Source: Anaerobutyricum hallii (lineage in GTDB: Bacteria; Bacillota; Clostridia; Lachnospirales; Lachnospiraceae). Taken from it: DNA of 64,000 bases. Of this stretch, positions 34,793 through 43,638 are shown piece by piece (within the stretch, counting starts at the first letter, position 1; each line of letters starts with the position of its first letter). The stretch covers positions 927,219-991,218 of the forward strand of contig NZ_LT907978.1 in the NCBI RefSeq assembly GCF_900209925.1, written 5' to 3'. The notes beneath the pieces are model-generated. The model did not search any database. It was not told where the DNA came from and saw only the letters and a program-made list of their open reading frames with translations. The position numbers and the translations under genes are program-made.

Positions 34793-35437
34793 ATGATGGC
34801 TACCAGCCCAATGGAATCCTTAAGTTCAGGATTCATTATTAACATCGAGCTGTTTTTTATCACTTTACTTTTGGCATTGCCACTTGGATTAGTGATTACA
34901 TTTTGCTCTATGTCAAAGTTCAAGCCTTTAAAATGGTTAAGCAGAACTTTTGTCTGGATTATCAGAGGAACACCACTGATGCTTCAGTTGTTCGTTGTAC
35001 TGTATGCACCAGGACTTTTGTTTTCTATGCCGATGAGTTCTCGTTTTACAGCAGCAATTATTGCATTTGTTATTAATTATGCTGCTTATTTTTCAGAAAT
35101 TTATCGTGGTGGAATTGAAAGTGTATCAAGAGGGCAGTACGAAGCAGGACAGGTTCTTGGTATGACAAAGACACAGATTTTCTTTAAGATTATTCTGTTA
35201 CAGGTTATAAAGAGAATTATTCCGCCGATGAGTAATGAAGTGATCACTCTTACGAAAGATACCGCTCTTGCCCGAATTATTGGTCTTGCAGAGATTATCA
35301 TGTGTGCAGAACGTTTTACAAAACAGGGCTTAATCTGGCCATTATTCTCTACAGCAGTATTTTTCCTTGTTTTCAATGGAATCCTGACTCTTTTATTTGG
35401 ATGGATTGAAAAGAAAATGGACTATTTTAGAGTATAA
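34793..35437 (+). CDS. Polar amino acid ABC transporter permease
   Basis: This 214-residue HisM-type permease has five predicted membrane segments and the ATPase-docking EAA loop (YEAGQVLGMTKTQIFFKIILLQ). It forms the membrane channel of the transporter with the flanking genes and probably acts as a homodimer, since only one permease gene is present. The start is at tandem ATG codons after AAGGA. The ATPase gene follows 12 nt later. Confidence 0.92.
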   Translation: MMATSPMESLSSGFIINIELFFITLLLALPLGLVITFCSMSKFKPLKWLSRTFVWIIRGTPLMLQLFVVLYAPGLLFSMPMSSRFTAAIIAFVINYAAYFSEIYRGGIESVSRGQYEAGQVLGMTKTQIFFKIILLQVIKRIIPPMSNEVITLTKDTALARIIGLAEIIMCAERFTKQGLIWPLFSTAVFFLVFNGILTLLFGWIEKKMDYFRV

Positions 35438-35449
35438 GGAGGGGTTTTG

Positions 35450-36235
35450 ATGTCTATTCTTGAAGTGAAAAATTTAAAAAAGAATTTTGGAAGTCTTGAA
35501 GTGTTAAAGGGCATTGATTTTTCTCTGGAAAAGGGAGAAGCCCTTGCAATGATTGGAGCATCGGGAAGTGGAAAGACAACGCTTTTACGCTGCCTGAACT
35601 TTTTAGAGCGTCCAACACATGGACAGATTATTGTAAATGATAAAGTAATCTTTGATGCAGATGATAATAAGTCTTTAGGAGATGCACAGATAAGAAAGAA
35701 CCGTTTACATTTTGGAATGGTATTTCAGTCCTTTAATCTTTTCCCACAATATACAGCGTTACGTAACTGTACATTAGCCAGAGAATTAATGGCAAAGGAA
35801 CGTCCGGATTTTAAAGAGAATAAAAAACAGACTCTTGCGGAGATTCAGGCAGAGGGAGAGGCGCTTCTTGAAAGTGTTGGATTAAAAGAGAAGATGGATT
35901 TTTACCCACATCAGCTTTCCGGAGGACAGCAGCAGAGAGTAGCTATCGCAAGAGCGTTAATGTTACAGCCGGATATCCTGTGTTTTGACGAGCCGACATC
36001 AGCGCTTGACCCGGAACTTACCGGGGAAGTATTAAAGGTTATCCGTGGTTTGGCAGACAGACATACAACAATGGTTATCGTTACACATGAGATGAAGTTT
36101 GCTCGAGATGTATCTGATAAAGTTCTTTTCTTAGATCAAGGTACTATTGCAGAATACGGAACACCGGAGCAGGTATTTGAACATCCGAAGGAAGAAAGAA
36201 CGAGACAGTTCCTCGAGAGATATTTTGAGGATTAA
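35450..36235 (+). CDS. Polar amino acid ABC transporter ATP-binding protein
   Basis: This 261-residue ATPase has Walker [12 protein letters not shown]-loop [13 protein letters not shown], signature [15 protein letters not shown], Walker [16 protein letters not shown] and switch His in [12 protein letters not shown]. It energises uptake with the permease and lipoprotein upstream. I use ATG 35450 after AAGGAGGGG rather than the adjacent in-frame TTG at 35447. Confidence 0.93.
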   Translation: MSILEVKNLKKNFGSLEVLKGIDFSLEKGEALAMIGASGSGKTTLLRCLNFLERPTHGQIIVNDKVIFDADDNKSLGDAQIRKNRLHFGMVFQSFNLFPQYTALRNCTLARELMAKERPDFKENKKQTLAEIQAEGEALLESVGLKEKMDFYPHQLSGGQQQRVAIARALMLQPDILCFDEPTSALDPELTGEVLKVIRGLADRHTTMVIVTHEMKFARDVSDKVLFLDQGTIAEYGTPEQVFEHPKEERTRQFLERYFED

Positions 36236-36260
36236 TTATATCAGATATGCAGTAGAAGTA

Positions 36261-36279
36261 TGTCATGCGTTGCATGACA
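36261..36279 (+). repeat. Small hairpin after the ABC operon
   Basis: TGTCATGC pairs with GCATGACA around a 3-nt loop. It lies 25 nt after the ATPase stop and has no T-tract. Confidence 0.4.
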
Positions 36280-36283
36280 CATA

Positions 36284-36316
36284 TTTCGCAGCAAGAATGC
36301 TGAGATATTCTTGAAT
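36284..36316. repeat. Short dispersed palindromic repeat, copy 3
   Basis: TTTCGCAGCAAGAATGCTGA followed by GATATTCTTGAAT. It is nearly identical in its core to copies 1 and 2. Confidence 0.55.
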
Positions 36317-36355
36317 GACTGAATATAGAAAAGTACTGTAAAACATAAAAATAGG

Positions 36356-36390
36356 AGAGAGGATTAAAAGTAAAAATCCTCTCTTTTTTA
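36356..36390 (+). terminator. Terminator of the amino acid ABC operon
   Basis: AGAGAGGATT pairs with AATCCTCTCT around a 9-nt loop, followed by T6. Confidence 0.88.
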
Positions 36391-36483
36391 TAAATATCTT
36401 TAATTTTTGTTATATAGATGATATACTTATTCTAGATTACTATATCTAAAATCAGCATAACATGAGAAGTGAGGGAAATGAAG

Positions 36484-39330
36484 ATGCTAGATGCCGGACA
36501 GAGTGTAAACAAATTAAAAATACTAATTGTAGATGATTCTGAACTGAATAGGGAACTTCTCGCAAGCATGCTGGAGGATGAGTATGAGATTTATCAGGTT
36601 GAGAATGGGAAAAAAGCAATCGGTATATTAGAGAAAAGCAGGGAAGAGTTTAAGCTAGTATTACTTGATATGAATATGCCGGTAATGGATGGATATGAAG
36701 CCCTTTCCATTATGAAAAGGAGAAAGTGGTTAGACAGGCTTCCTGTAATTGTTATTTCTGCTGAGATTGGTGGAGAGAGCGTGAGAAAGGCTTACGAATT
36801 GGGAGCTAGCGATTATTTTGTACGTCCATTTAATGAATCTATTGTATCTAGAAGAGTTCGGAATACTATTACTCTCTATGATAACATTTCAAGCAATTTT
36901 AATGATGCGGTAATGATGTTGTCTACAATATTTTTCCGGATTTTAAAAATAGATTTAAAGGCAGATACTTATGAGATTATAGAGCATGGAGACAATGATC
37001 CGCTAAGGGAGTGTTTTCAAAAAGAAAGTATATCCGAATGTCTTATGGGGCTTGCTGAAGAAGGGCATATTCATGAGGAGGATTATAAAGAATATGTAGA
37101 ATTTTGTTCTATAGAACATTTGAAGAGAATTTTTTCAGATGGCAGCCAATATGCAAGTTTACAGTATCGTAGAGTTATTGATGGAGAATATCGCTGGATT
37201 TCCATGGAGATTGTACGAAGCACAGAGTACAGAGAGGATAATCAGCAGGTTGTCATGTATGTGCGGGATATTAATGATGATTATATAAAGCTTTTGCAGA
37301 TGGCAATGAGTCATACATTAGACTCTGTAGGCATTGTATCAGCGAATGTTTCCCAGGGAATCTGTCTTTCTTTTGCCGGAAAGAAGGAGGAATTAGAAGG
37401 TCGGGAAGGTCAGAGTATTGACTCTTATATAGAGATGATCAGTAAAATGATTCCGGTAGATGAATTAAGAAAGAATTTTTGTCAGAAGTTTTCACAAAAA
37501 AATATGTTAAAGACATTTCATGAAGGAAAAACAGACATTTCCATGGATACGGCATTTGCCTGTTCAAAAGAAGCACAGGTATCTGTACTGCGGGTGAATG
37601 TAGATATGGCAAGGAATTCTTTTTCAAAGGAAATTGGAGCAGTGTTACATTTTACAGATATTACTGCAGGGTATCTTGTAGAGAATGTACCGCAAAAGAT
37701 TTATCAGAAGAATTATGAGAATATTATCATTATTGATGCAAATAGAAAAAAGATGATAAAGACAGACATTTTATCTTCTGTTTTATCAGAGTACCTGAAA
37801 AGAGAAGAATTATATGAAGGCTGGACTTCTTATGATTCGCAGAAAGACGTTGTGGACAGTGAGTGTGAAAAGTTTAAAAAATGTGTGGAACTTTCTGCAA
37901 TAGAAGAAGGTCTTTGCAAAGATAAACAGTTTTCTTTTACTGTTCATGAGATAGATGAAACAGGTGAAGTGAGGTTAAAAAGATATTCTTATATTTATGT
38001 AGATAAACGATTAAATATTATTGTCGGGGCGAGAGAGGATATTACTGAATTTTCAGAAAAAGATGTTTTGGTAGGAGGATATAATCGTCGGGGATTTATT
38101 CGCAATACAGAACGTTTTTTAAATGCAGCATCTGATAGAACACAGTATGCAGTATTGTTTTTTAATATAAAGAATTTTAAAGCAGTGAATGAATTGTTTG
38201 GAGTGGAGAATGGAGATGTAGTTCTTCGGAATATATATAAAACGCTGAAATATTCAAGACTTGCTCCGGTGATCGTTGCAAGAGTAGAGTCTGATCATTT
38301 TGTCTGCCTGATCGATAAGAAGAATTTAGACTTTGCAGAACTGACAAAAGTATGTGAGAATAAGTTTTGCAAAGACGGTAAGCGGATGAATTTGATTATC
38401 CGATGTGGTATTTTTTATGTAGAAGATGAACCGATGAAGATTTCCGGTATGATCGACAGGGCAAAGCTTGCGAAGAAGTATATTACGGATGAATATGTTC
38501 AACCGTACATGATTTATGATGATTCTATGCAGGCTGCTTATGTAGACAAAGCAAAGCTTACCGGGGAATTGCAGGAGGGAATCGCACAGGAACAGTTTAA
38601 GGTTTATTATCAGCCAGTTATTGATGCGAAAACTGGAAAGATTGCTTCAGCAGAAGCATTGATTCGCTGGATCCATCCAGAAAAGGGATTCATTTCTCCG
38701 GGATTATTTATCCCGGCAATAGAAGAGGATGGTCATATTTCCGAGCTTGATTTTTATGTACTTAAGAAAGTATGGCAGTTCATTAATGAAAGATACGAAA
38801 AGAATAAGTTTGTTGTTCCGGTATCTGTAAATTTATCCTGGATGGATTTCTATGATGAAGTAATGATGGAAACAATCATAAAAGAAATAGATCAATTTAA
38901 AGAAGTGGGTAGAGAGTATATGACTCGTTTTGAAATTACAGAAACTTCATACGCTGCCATCAGGGAAAATCGAAGTGATATTCTTGAGAGTTTTCGGATT
39001 AGAAATACCAAGATTCTCTTAGATGATTTTGGAAGTGGCTTTTCTTCCTTTGGCATGCTCCAGGATTACGATTTTGATATATTAAAAATTGATATGAGCT
39101 TTATCCGTAAGATGGAAGAGAATCCAAAAACGAAAAGTATCGTGCGTAATATTATAGGAATGGCGCATGAGATGGATATAGAGACAGTTGCAGAAGGAGT
39201 AGAAACAGAAGAACAGGTAAGATTCTTAAAACAGAGCGGTTGTGACTATATTCAGGGATATTATTATTCCAGACCATTGCCGGAAGATGAATTTATAGAA
39301 TTTCTGGAAAAAGAATCTTTAAAGAATTAA
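36484..39330 (+). CDS. REC-GGDEF-EAL protein, probable cyclic-di-GMP phosphodiesterase
   Basis: This 948-residue protein has a receiver domain (about 11-130; phospho-Asp62 in LLLDMNMPVMDG), PAS-like regions (about 150-500), a GGDEF-like domain (about 530-670) and an EAL domain (about 690-940). The GGDEF signature is degenerate (ARVESDHF), so cyclase activity is unlikely. The EAL domain keeps EALIRW, NLSW, ETSYA, LDDFGSGFSSF and VAEGVETEEQ, so it should hydrolyse c-di-GMP. I use ATG 36484, 8 nt after GAGGG; in-frame starts at 36469 (GTG) and 36478 (ATG) also exist. No cognate kinase is adjacent. Confidence 0.9.
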   Translation: MLDAGQSVNKLKILIVDDSELNRELLASMLEDEYEIYQVENGKKAIGILEKSREEFKLVLLDMNMPVMDGYEALSIMKRRKWLDRLPVIVISAEIGGESVRKAYELGASDYFVRPFNESIVSRRVRNTITLYDNISSNFNDAVMMLSTIFFRILKIDLKADTYEIIEHGDNDPLRECFQKESISECLMGLAEEGHIHEEDYKEYVEFCSIEHLKRIFSDGSQYASLQYRRVIDGEYRWISMEIVRSTEYREDNQQVVMYVRDINDDYIKLLQMAMSHTLDSVGIVSANVSQGICLSFAGKKEELEGREGQSIDSYIEMISKMIPVDELRKNFCQKFSQKNMLKTFHEGKTDISMDTAFACSKEAQVSVLRVNVDMARNSFSKEIGAVLHFTDITAGYLVENVPQKIYQKNYENIIIIDANRKKMIKTDILSSVLSEYLKREELYEGWTSYDSQKDVVDSECEKFKKCVELSAIEEGLCKDKQFSFTVHEIDETGEVRLKRYSYIYVDKRLNIIVGAREDITEFSEKDVLVGGYNRRGFIRNTERFLNAASDRTQYAVLFFNIKNFKAVNELFGVENGDVVLRNIYKTLKYSRLAPVIVARVESDHFVCLIDKKNLDFAELTKVCENKFCKDGKRMNLIIRCGIFYVEDEPMKISGMIDRAKLAKKYITDEYVQPYMIYDDSMQAAYVDKAKLTGELQEGIAQEQFKVYYQPVIDAKTGKIASAEALIRWIHPEKGFISPGLFIPAIEEDGHISELDFYVLKKVWQFINERYEKNKFVVPVSVNLSWMDFYDEVMMETIIKEIDQFKEVGREYMTRFEITETSYAAIRENRSDILESFRIRNTKILLDDFGSGFSSFGMLQDYDFDILKIDMSFIRKMEENPKTKSIVRNIIGMAHEMDIETVAEGVETEEQVRFLKQSGCDYIQGYYYSRPLPEDEFIEFLEKESLKN

Positions 39331-39351
39331 ATTGTTATAAAATAGAAAAGA

Positions 39352-39394
39352 AATATCCCGCACTGTGATTTGCTACATAACAGTACGGGATATT
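39352..39394. terminator. Bidirectional terminator between convergent genes
   Basis: AATATCCCG pairs with CGGGATATT, with an inner ACTGT/ACAGT stem. It lies between the EAL gene and the convergent aminotransferase gene. Confidence 0.8.
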
Positions 39395-39423
39395 CTTAAT
39401 TTTTTGTGAGTTATCTATAGCTG

Positions 39424-40608
39424 TTATCTGTATTCTTCGGCGAGTTCCTTAAATACGGGAAGTGCCTGTTCCACTCTTTGCGTAGGGACACAGTAGGCGA
39501 TACGGAAGTGCCCCGGACATCCAAAGATATCTCCAGGAACGAGCATCAGATCTTTTTCCATTGCTTTTTTGCAAAATGCCTGGGAATCCGGTTCTAAAGA
39601 ACGTGGGAACATATAGAACGTTCCGCCGGGTTCTACACAATGGTAGCCGTATTCTCTAAGCGCTTCAAAAAGTATTTTTTTATTTGTTTCATACACGCTT
39701 AAATCGGAGGTACAGCCGCAGACATCCGCTACGGTTCTCTGCATCAGGGAAGCGGCACCATTTTGCCCGATTGTTCGGGAAATCTGCGGACAGATTTCAA
39801 TAATCTTATCGGCATCAGAACAATCCGGATGTACGGCAAGATAGCCGATACGTTCTCCCGGAAGAGAGATCGATTTACTAAAAGAATAGCAGGTTAGCGT
39901 GTTCTTATAATAATTTGCAATGTAAGGAGCATCTACTCCTTCAAAAATAATATCACGATAAGGCTCATCTGAAATAAGATAGATTGGATGATGGAATTCT
40001 TTTGATTTTGCTGTTAAGATTGATGACAGTTTTTCAATGGTTTCTGTAGAGTAGACAATTCCGGAAGGGTTATTTGGAGAGTTGATCAGGACAGCAGAAA
40101 CATTTTCATTTAATTGGGCTTCAAATGCTGCAAAATTAATCTGGAAAGTGTCGATATCTGCAGGGATAATTGTAAGCTTTAATCCAGCGCCGGCGGTATA
40201 TGGTTTATATTCAGAGAAACAAGGTGCAAAAGTAATAATTTCATCGCCGGGATTTGTTACCGCACGAAGAGCGTGAGCTAAAGCTCCAGCAGCACCAATT
40301 GCCATAAAAATATTGGCAGCTTTGTAGGCTGAACCATATTTTTTATTTAAAGAGGCAGCAATTTTTTCGCGGGTTTCCATGATTCCAAAGCTTGGACTAT
40401 ATCCATGCAGGGCAAGAGGGTCTAAAGTTTTCACTTTTTGGACAATTGTTTCGTTTACAATAGAAGGTGCAGGTACAGAAGGGTTACCAAGGCTAAAATC
40501 ATAAATATTTTCTGCTCCAACGACTTTGGCACGTTCTGCAGCATACTGGAATATTTCAAAGATAACGTCTTTTTCCTGTAGCATGTTTGTGTATTGTTTG
40601 TTTAACAT
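39424..40608 (-). CDS. PLP-dependent class I/II aminotransferase
   Basis: This 394-residue fold-type I aminotransferase has DFSLGNPSVPAP at the N terminus, the NSPNNPSG motif (176-183), Asp214 in LISDEPYRD and Schiff-base Lys245 in YSFSKSISLPGERIGY. It is close to the aspartate-aminotransferase-like group. The substrate is unknown. I use the ATG at 40608, about 11 nt after AAAGGAG; an upstream GTG (40620) abuts that RBS. Divergent from the dehydrogenase at 40763. Confidence 0.85.
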   Translation of the reverse strand: MLNKQYTNMLQEKDVIFEIFQYAAERAKVVGAENIYDFSLGNPSVPAPSIVNETIVQKVKTLDPLALHGYSPSFGIMETREKIAASLNKKYGSAYKAANIFMAIGAAGALAHALRAVTNPGDEIITFAPCFSEYKPYTAGAGLKLTIIPADIDTFQINFAAFEAQLNENVSAVLINSPNNPSGIVYSTETIEKLSSILTAKSKEFHHPIYLISDEPYRDIIFEGVDAPYIANYYKNTLTCYSFSKSISLPGERIGYLAVHPDCSDADKIIEICPQISRTIGQNGAASLMQRTVADVCGCTSDLSVYETNKKILFEALREYGYHCVEPGGTFYMFPRSLEPDSQAFCKKAMEKDLMLVPGDIFGCPGHFRIAYCVPTQRVEQALPVFKELAEEYR

Positions 40609-40762
40609 AAAATGAAACACTCCTTTTTATTTTATATATTTTGATTAAGTAGATAGTCTCTATGAGTGTAGCATATGAGATGGGAAAGAACAAGAACAGG
40701 AATCGTATATTGACGGGGCGATGTTACTTTACTATAATAAAACGGACAGAAAGGAGTATATC

Positions 40763-41839
40763 ATGGAGAACTATTCAGTACAGGTTCCACCGTATACGGT
40801 AGGACCGGAAGCATATAAAAAGATTGAAAAACAATGTCACATATATGGAAGCAAGGCAGTTGTTATTGGTGGAAAGAAGGCGATGGCTGCTGCGAAGGAG
40901 AAGCTGCTTTGTGCGGTAGAAGATACTGGAATTGAAATTGTTGATTTTGTATGGTTTGGAGGAGAATGTACCTTTGAGAATGCAGAAGCTCTCGAACAGT
41001 TAGAAGCAGTACAACAGGCAGATGTGATATTTGCTGTTGGCGGAGGAAAGGCAATCGATACATGTAAGCTTGTAAGTATTGCGCTTGAAAAACCGTATTT
41101 TTCTTTCCCGACGATCGCATCAAACTGTGCTCCGACATCTGCGGTGTCTATTGTATATAACGAAGACGGAACATTTTGTAAGTTTGTACATTTTCTCGAG
41201 CCGGCGAAGCATATTTTTATTGATACAGAAATTATCGCAAATGCGCCAACAGAATATTTATGGGCTGGAATTGGAGATACTTATGCAAAGTATTATGAAG
41301 TAAGTATTTCTGCAAGAGGTGAGCAGTTAGAGCATTATAAGGCAATGGGAGTACAGCTTAGCCGTATGTGTATGGAAGCGATGCTTGAGCATGGAGCACA
41401 GGCATTAAAAGATAACGAACAGAGGACGGCATCCTATGCATTAGAACAGGCGGCGCTTACTATTATTATTACAGCAGGCTGGGCTTCGTTGCTTGTGGCA
41501 AGAGAACATACGATGGATTATAATGGTGGAGCTGCGCATGCCTTTTTCTATGGTCTTTGCAACCTGCCTGGATTTGATGAGAATCACCTGCATGGCGTTG
41601 TTGTTGGATTTGGTGTTTTGCTTTTGCTTACGATTGATGGTAAAGAAGAAGAATGTGAGAAGCTGACTGCTTTTAATAAGACAGTTGGGCTACCAACGAA
41701 GCTTTCTGAAGTCGGTGTTACGGTAGAAGAAGTCGCAAAGTGTGCATCATTTATGGTAAAAGATGAGGATCTTGCGCATTATCCATATACTGTAACAGAA
41801 GAGATGATTGTAGAAGCGGCAAGAAAGCTGGATTATTAA
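40763..41839 (+). CDS. Iron-containing alcohol dehydrogenase, glycerol dehydrogenase-like
   Basis: This 358-residue protein resembles GldA: an NAD-binding GGGKAID motif (FAVGGGKAIDTCK), FPTIASNCAPTSAVSIVY, the metal-ligand region WAGIGDTYAKYYE, and two further candidate ligands in HAFFYGL and ENHLHGVVVGFG. It probably oxidises a small alcohol or polyol with NAD. I use ATG 40763, preceded by AAAGGAG; an upstream in-frame ATG at 40721 would add 14 residues across that RBS. It heads a run of four same-strand genes. Confidence 0.87.
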   Translation: MENYSVQVPPYTVGPEAYKKIEKQCHIYGSKAVVIGGKKAMAAAKEKLLCAVEDTGIEIVDFVWFGGECTFENAEALEQLEAVQQADVIFAVGGGKAIDTCKLVSIALEKPYFSFPTIASNCAPTSAVSIVYNEDGTFCKFVHFLEPAKHIFIDTEIIANAPTEYLWAGIGDTYAKYYEVSISARGEQLEHYKAMGVQLSRMCMEAMLEHGAQALKDNEQRTASYALEQAALTIIITAGWASLLVAREHTMDYNGGAAHAFFYGLCNLPGFDENHLHGVVVGFGVLLLLTIDGKEEECEKLTAFNKTVGLPTKLSEVGVTVEEVAKCASFMVKDEDLAHYPYTVTEEMIVEAARKLDY

Positions 41840-41864
41840 TTGAAATTTTAAGGAGGATATCATA

Positions 41865-42377
41865 ATGAAGTTTGAAAAGATTGATATAACAAAGGAAAAT
41901 GTAAACCCATTTCAGAGAATTGGCCAGGACTGGATGTTGATTTCTGCCGAGAGAGAAGGCAAGGTGAATACGATGACTGCTTCCTGGGGAATGATGGGTG
42001 TTTTTTGGGGAAAGAATGTCGTAACTGTCGGGATACGTCCACAGCGCTTTACAAAAGAATTTGTAGATGCAGGAGAATTCTTCACGTTAACATTTTTTGA
42101 TGGAGAGCGTAAGGAGGAGATGGGATATCTTGGAAAAGTATCTGGAAGAGATGAAGATAAAATTAGCAAAGTAGGTTTTCATGTAGTAAAAACCGATGAG
42201 GAACAGCCGACTTTTGAGGAAGGTAAAATGGTTTTTGTATGTAAAAAACTTATGGAAACGCAGTTGAATCCAGAAGAATTTATTGATTCAGAAGTGGATG
42301 GAAGATGGTATCCACAGAAGGATTATCATCATATGTATACAGCGGAGGTTATCGCTGCCTACCGTATTGAACAATAA
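41865..42377 (+). CDS. Flavin reductase-like (FMN-binding split barrel) protein
   Basis: This 170-residue protein has the pattern of the flavin-reductase-like split-barrel family: WMLISAEREGKVNTMTASWGMMG, VTVGIRPQRFTKEFVDAGEFFTLTFF and VSGRDEDK. It probably binds FMN and transfers electrons to an unknown acceptor. It lies 25 nt after the dehydrogenase gene with AAGGAGG in between, so the two are likely co-expressed. Confidence 0.85.
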   Translation: MKFEKIDITKENVNPFQRIGQDWMLISAEREGKVNTMTASWGMMGVFWGKNVVTVGIRPQRFTKEFVDAGEFFTLTFFDGERKEEMGYLGKVSGRDEDKISKVGFHVVKTDEEQPTFEEGKMVFVCKKLMETQLNPEEFIDSEVDGRWYPQKDYHHMYTAEVIAAYRIEQ

Positions 42378-42468
42378 TGAAAAGGATTTACAATAATTTA
42401 AAAGTAATGAAGAACTTCGGAAGTAAGAGAAGAATGAATTGCTTACATCTAAGATTGGAGGTATCGAT

Positions 42469-43179
42469 ATGTATTATGGAGGATATTACGGGGCATTTTG
42501 GGACCCGACATATATTCTGGTTGTAATAGGCATGATAATCTGCCTGCTTGCTTCTGCAAGAGTGAAGTCTACTTATGCGAAGTTTGATAAGGTAAGAAGT
42601 CATGCGGGAATTACTGCTGCAGAGGCGGCAGAACGTATTTTACATGGAGCGGGAATTTATGATGTGGAGATTCGGCATATTTCCGGAGATCTGACAGATA
42701 ATTATGATCCAAGAAGTCGGGTTCTTAATTTATCTGACGCAACATTCCGCTCTACTTCTGTGGCGGCGATCGGAGTGGCGGCACATGAATGTGGGCATGC
42801 GATTCAGGATGCAGAAAGTTATGCGCCGCTTAAGATCCGCGGTGCGATTGTACCAGTTGTAAATTTTGGAGCAAATATTTCCTGGCCGCTTATTTTGATC
42901 GGAATTATTCTTGGAGGAAGCCATACATTGATCATGCTTGGTGTATTGCTGTTTTCTCTTACTGTAATATTTCAGCTTGTTACGCTGCCGGTGGAGTTTA
43001 ATGCTTCTTCAAGAGCATTAAAGATTCTTGGTAATTCTCATATTCTTTATGATGATGAAATTTCCGGTGCAAGAAAGGTGCTTACGGCTGCTGCGCTTAC
43101 TTATGTTGCTGCTGCTGCATCTTCTATTTTACAGTTGTTACGTCTTCTTTTATTATTCGGCGGCAGAAGAGACGATTAA
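42469..43179 (+). CDS. YugP-family zinc metallopeptidase (membrane)
   Basis: This 236-residue membrane protein has a membrane segment near the N terminus (about 14-30), the zinc motif HECGH at 106-110 (VAAHECGHAIQDAES), and further hydrophobic segments in the second half. This fits the Zn_peptidase_2 (YugP) family of unknown substrate. I use ATG 42469 (MYYGGYYG) after TTGGAGG; an upstream in-frame ATG at 42439 adds 10 residues spanning that RBS. rlmH follows 6 nt later. Confidence 0.88.
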   Translation: MYYGGYYGAFWDPTYILVVIGMIICLLASARVKSTYAKFDKVRSHAGITAAEAAERILHGAGIYDVEIRHISGDLTDNYDPRSRVLNLSDATFRSTSVAAIGVAAHECGHAIQDAESYAPLKIRGAIVPVVNFGANISWPLILIGIILGGSHTLIMLGVLLFSLTVIFQLVTLPVEFNASSRALKILGNSHILYDDEISGARKVLTAAALTYVAAAASSILQLLRLLLLFGGRRDD

Positions 43180-43185
43180 TGCATT

Positions 43186-43638
43186 ATGAGAGGGATAAAG
43201 ATTGTCTGTGTTGGCAGAGTAAAAGAAGAATTTTTTAAAGAGGGTATTGGACATTATGTAAAAGAAATCCGAAAGAAATACCCGATGGATATTTTAGAGT
43301 GTCCGGATGAACCGACACCTGATTCGTGTCCTGAATCTGTGGAAAGACAGATTCGGGACACAGAGGGGGAACGGATTTTAAATAAAATAAAAGACGATGA
43401 ATATGTTGTTGCTCTTTGTATTGATGGAAAGCATTATAGTACACAGGAATGGGGCGACCGGATGAACAGGATTTTTTTGCAGGTACCTTCACAGGTGACT
43501 TTTGTGATTGGGGGTTCGCTGGGGCTGTCAGAGAAAGTGATACGAAGGGCAAATGAAAAGTTAAGTTTTTCGGCACTCACTTTTCCGCATCAGATGATGC
43601 GCCTTATTTTATGTGAGCAGATTGCCCGAGTTGTGTAG
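43186..43638 (+). CDS. rlmH: RlmH-type 23S rRNA pseudouridine methyltransferase lacking the C-terminal tail
   Basis: This 150-residue SPOUT-fold protein matches RlmH throughout: GERILNKIKDDEYVVALCIDGK, VTFVIGGSLGLSEKV and LSFSALTFPHQMMRLILCEQI. RlmH methylates pseudouridine 1915 in helix 69 of 23S rRNA. The family normally ends EQIYRAYRI...PYHK; here the frame ends EQIARVV and the conserved tail of about 10 residues is missing. No other frame restores it. The 3' end overlaps the convergent flippase gene by 35 bp. A second RlmH-like protein with the complete tail is encoded at 46655. Confidence 0.85.
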   Translation: MRGIKIVCVGRVKEEFFKEGIGHYVKEIRKKYPMDILECPDEPTPDSCPESVERQIRDTEGERILNKIKDDEYVVALCIDGKHYSTQEWGDRMNRIFLQVPSQVTFVIGGSLGLSEKVIRRANEKLSFSALTFPHQMMRLILCEQIARVV

